Assembly (NCBI GenBank): GCA_903868145.1
Contig: CAIPTY010000093.1
Span: forward strand, 1 to 64,000
Reading direction: 5' to 3'
From: an uncultured Desulfuromonadales bacterium
GTDB lineage: Bacteria > Desulfobacterota > Desulfuromonadia > Geobacterales > Pseudopelobacteraceae
DNA: 64,000 nucleotides
The notes under the pieces were generated by a model that worked only from the letters and a program-made list of their open reading frames with translations, was not told the origin of the DNA and ran no database searches. The stretch's first letter is position 1; each line of letters starts with the position of its first letter. Positions 62,758-64,000 of this stretch are shown piece after piece. The translations under genes were made by a program, and so were the position numbers.

Positions 62758-62773
62758 TGTCCTAATCAGGACA
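62758..62773. promoter_or_regulatory. Palindromic operator TGTCC-N6-GGACA, copy 3
   Basis: TGTCC TAATCA GGACA. It pairs with copy 2 as tandem sites, start to start 19 bp, about 155 bp upstream of the Tpx-like gene. Confidence 0.65.
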
Positions 62774-62929
62774 TGTGCGGAGGAGAATAGACTGCTGAGC
62801 TAGGAGAACAGTTGCGGCATGCCCCACAGATTCAGTGAGCGAAAAGTCTGGCAACTACTGCTCAAAAGAGAGTAGAATGAGATACCGAAGATGACTCATT
62901 TACATTTGAAGAAATGAGGGTGGTTTTCT

Positions 62930-63559
62930 ATGCGAAGATCAGCAATTGTCACATTACTCACGGGATGTTTGTTATCTCTTTTATGTGGATGCGCTTCCTC
63001 AGGTGTCTTAAAGGTTCCCGTCGATTCAGCGTCATCAGTACCAGGGACATCCGTAACGCTAAGAGGACAATCACATAAACTGACTGGGACGGCTCTGGAA
63101 GTTGGAAACCACCTGCCAGCAATATCTTTGACAGATGCCCAGACCATGAAAAAGGTGGATATCTCACAGTTCAAAGGTAAGGTGCTGCTCATAAGTCTGG
63201 TTCCATCAATAGACACCAAGGTATGTGAAGAACAGACTCATTATCTCGGAGAACAGGGAACAAAGCTTTCTACCGAAGTTGAACGCATAACAATCAGTCG
63301 CGATACTCCTTTTGCCCAGAAGCGGTTTTCGGAAGAGGCCAAATTACACAATATAACTTTTTTATCCGACTATCGAGACGCTTCCTTCGGCAAAGCAACC
63401 GGGCTCTTGATTGCTGACAGCATGCTGCTCGCTCGGTCGGTGCTCGTCGTAGATAAAAAAGGGATCGTTCGATATATCCAGGTTGTTCCGGAACTGTCAC
63501 ACCTTCCCGACCTGGAAGCCGCATTTCTAAAAGCAGAATCACTCCTGAGCGAAAAATGA
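62930..63559 (+). CDS. Tpx-like peroxiredoxin lipoprotein, one-cysteine form
   Basis: 209 residues. Lipobox LLCGC (Cys21). The peroxiredoxin domain (~45-205) has VPSIDTKVC with peroxidatic Cys99, then TISRDTPFAQKRFS, where Tpx normally has the resolving Cys; here Ser134. DYRDASFGKATGLLI and SVLVVDKKGIVRYIQVV complete the Tpx pattern. It is predicted to reduce peroxides at the outer surface or periplasm with an outside reductant. GAGGGTGG precedes the ATG. It overlaps the cytochrome c gene by ATGA, suggesting an electron link. Confidence 0.9.
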   Translation: MRRSAIVTLLTGCLLSLLCGCASSGVLKVPVDSASSVPGTSVTLRGQSHKLTGTALEVGNHLPAISLTDAQTMKKVDISQFKGKVLLISLVPSIDTKVCEEQTHYLGEQGTKLSTEVERITISRDTPFAQKRFSEEAKLHNITFLSDYRDASFGKATGLLIADSMLLARSVLVVDKKGIVRYIQVVPELSHLPDLEAAFLKAESLLSEK

Positions 63560-63897
63560 ATATTCCGAGAAAGTTTACTGCACGGTGGAAGGAAGTAGTA
63601 TTCTGTTTGCTGGCTCTCTTTACTGCCGGAGCAACAGGCTTGTACGCCGGCCAGGTCAGGGGAGAGGCAGAATTCAAGGAGCACTGCTCTGAGTGTCATT
63701 TTGCTGGTGGAAACATTGTCAAAGCGACGAAAACTCTATCAGAAAGAGATCGAGTCAGAAACGGAGTGGTGAGTGCAAATGACATACTGAAAATCATGAG
63801 GGCTCCTGGAGAGGGGATGACCAGATTTGACGAGAAGACCGTTCCAGAAGAGGAAGCCAGAAAGATCGCAGACTACATAATCGCTACGTTCAAGTAA
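63556..63897 (+). CDS. Monohaem c-type cytochrome
   Basis: 113 residues with signal peptide (VVFCLLALFTAGATGLYAG). Haem motif Cys44-Cys47-His48 (CSECH), and Met in GEGMTRF as the likely axial ligand; KIADYIIATFK is the C-terminal helix of small class I cytochromes. Overlaps the peroxiredoxin gene by 4 bp. Confidence 0.9.
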   Translation: MNIPRKFTARWKEVVFCLLALFTAGATGLYAGQVRGEAEFKEHCSECHFAGGNIVKATKTLSERDRVRNGVVSANDILKIMRAPGEGMTRFDEKTVPEEEARKIADYIIATFK

Positions 63898-63978
63898 TAC
63901 ATTGACAGAACACAGCATTCACCTACTATCAATTAATCCTCAACAATCACGCCAAACCATTTGAAAGGAGTACACACC

Positions 63979-64000
63979 ATGGATAGACGGACTTTTCTGA
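63979..64000 (+). CDS. Start of a probable Tat substrate, cut by window end
   Basis: AAAGGAGTACACACC precedes ATG 63979; only MDRRTFL is visible. The RRTFL pattern is a twin-arginine motif, as in many exported oxidoreductases, and the previous gene is a cytochrome. Nothing more can be said. Confidence 0.55.

Larger units (their letters stand above)
62389..62929. other. Intergenic region with operators and possible small gene
   Basis: Holds a small minus frame (62467-62592), a 12-bp inverted repeat, three TGTCC-N6-GGACA sites and a -10-like TATAAT at 62665. No sigma-54 element with correct spacing and convincing flanks is seen. Confidence 0.5.

Noticed and set aside
62845-62865. TCTGGCAACTACTGCTC as a sigma-54 promoter for the Tpx-like gene
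   Set aside because: GG and GC are separated by 8 bp instead of 10.

Overview
The window looks like chromosome of a Geobacter-like member of the Desulfuromonadota. This is inferred from moderate base composition, the density of hybrid histidine kinases and c-di-GMP enzymes, several sigma-54-type promoters, a CxxCH cytochrome and many lipoproteins; no rRNA or other taxonomic marker is present. I see no tRNA, rRNA, CRISPR array or complete insertion sequence.

Layout. (1) 1-1135, minus: a repeat-rich lipoprotein cut by the window start. (2) 1650-8389: a CheB-CheR-PAS fusion, a hybrid histidine kinase and a sigma-54 enhancer-binding response regulator in one tight operon. (3) 8644-11482: an AfsR/SARP-like regulator followed by small stress or envelope proteins (Lys/Ala-rich secreted protein, CsbD, Spy-like, triple-BON). 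(4) 11642-24207: a signalling array of four sensor kinases, a stand-alone receiver, two receiver/HD-GYP proteins (one degenerate), a DJ-1/PfpI protein and a diguanylate cyclase. (5) 24232-31248: membrane and envelope genes (YihY, small proteins, AI-2E family, phospholipase-D lipoprotein, an unknown secreted protein) and a REC-PAS-GGDEF protein. (6) 31371-39701: an Ig-like/DUF3494 lipoprotein divergent from a chaperone-usher spore-coat-U pilus operon. (7) 39962-48439: alpha/beta hydrolase, GH13 branching-type enzyme, a convergent pair of unknown genes, a lone CheB domain, a DUF1566 lipoprotein and glucan phosphorylase. (8) 48529-53041, minus: VIT1-type transporter, slipin, a 47-residue protein, M90 peptidase, a lmo0937-type membrane peptide, BON and DUF2959 lipoproteins. 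(9) 53840-58555: TonB-dependent receptor, YfiR-like protein and GGDEF-EAL protein. (10) 58783-64000: ABC-permease remnant, Tat-exported cysteine-synthase-like enzyme, metallophosphoesterase lipoprotein, one-cysteine Tpx-like lipoprotein, monohaem cytochrome c and the start of a Tat substrate.

The most notable pattern joins these parts. Ten sequences with the spacing of sigma-54 promoters (GG-N10-GC, mostly TGGCAC-N5-TTGC) lie in front of genes on both strands. Five of them (8550, 25493, 34988, 39862, 53499) also share bases in the normally variable spacer. About 118-131 bp upstream of each of these five lies a related ~31-bp element with left arm TGTCATATATGACA and right arm ATGTTAAATATGAC; a sixth, weaker one sits 129 bp upstream of the minus-strand promoter at 50470. 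This looks like one dispersed sigma-54 regulon covering pili, a TonB/c-di-GMP module, stress proteins, glycan enzymes and small membrane proteins. The enhancer-binding regulator at 6839-8389 is the obvious candidate activator. That link is inference; the shared motifs and spacing are visible in the sequence.
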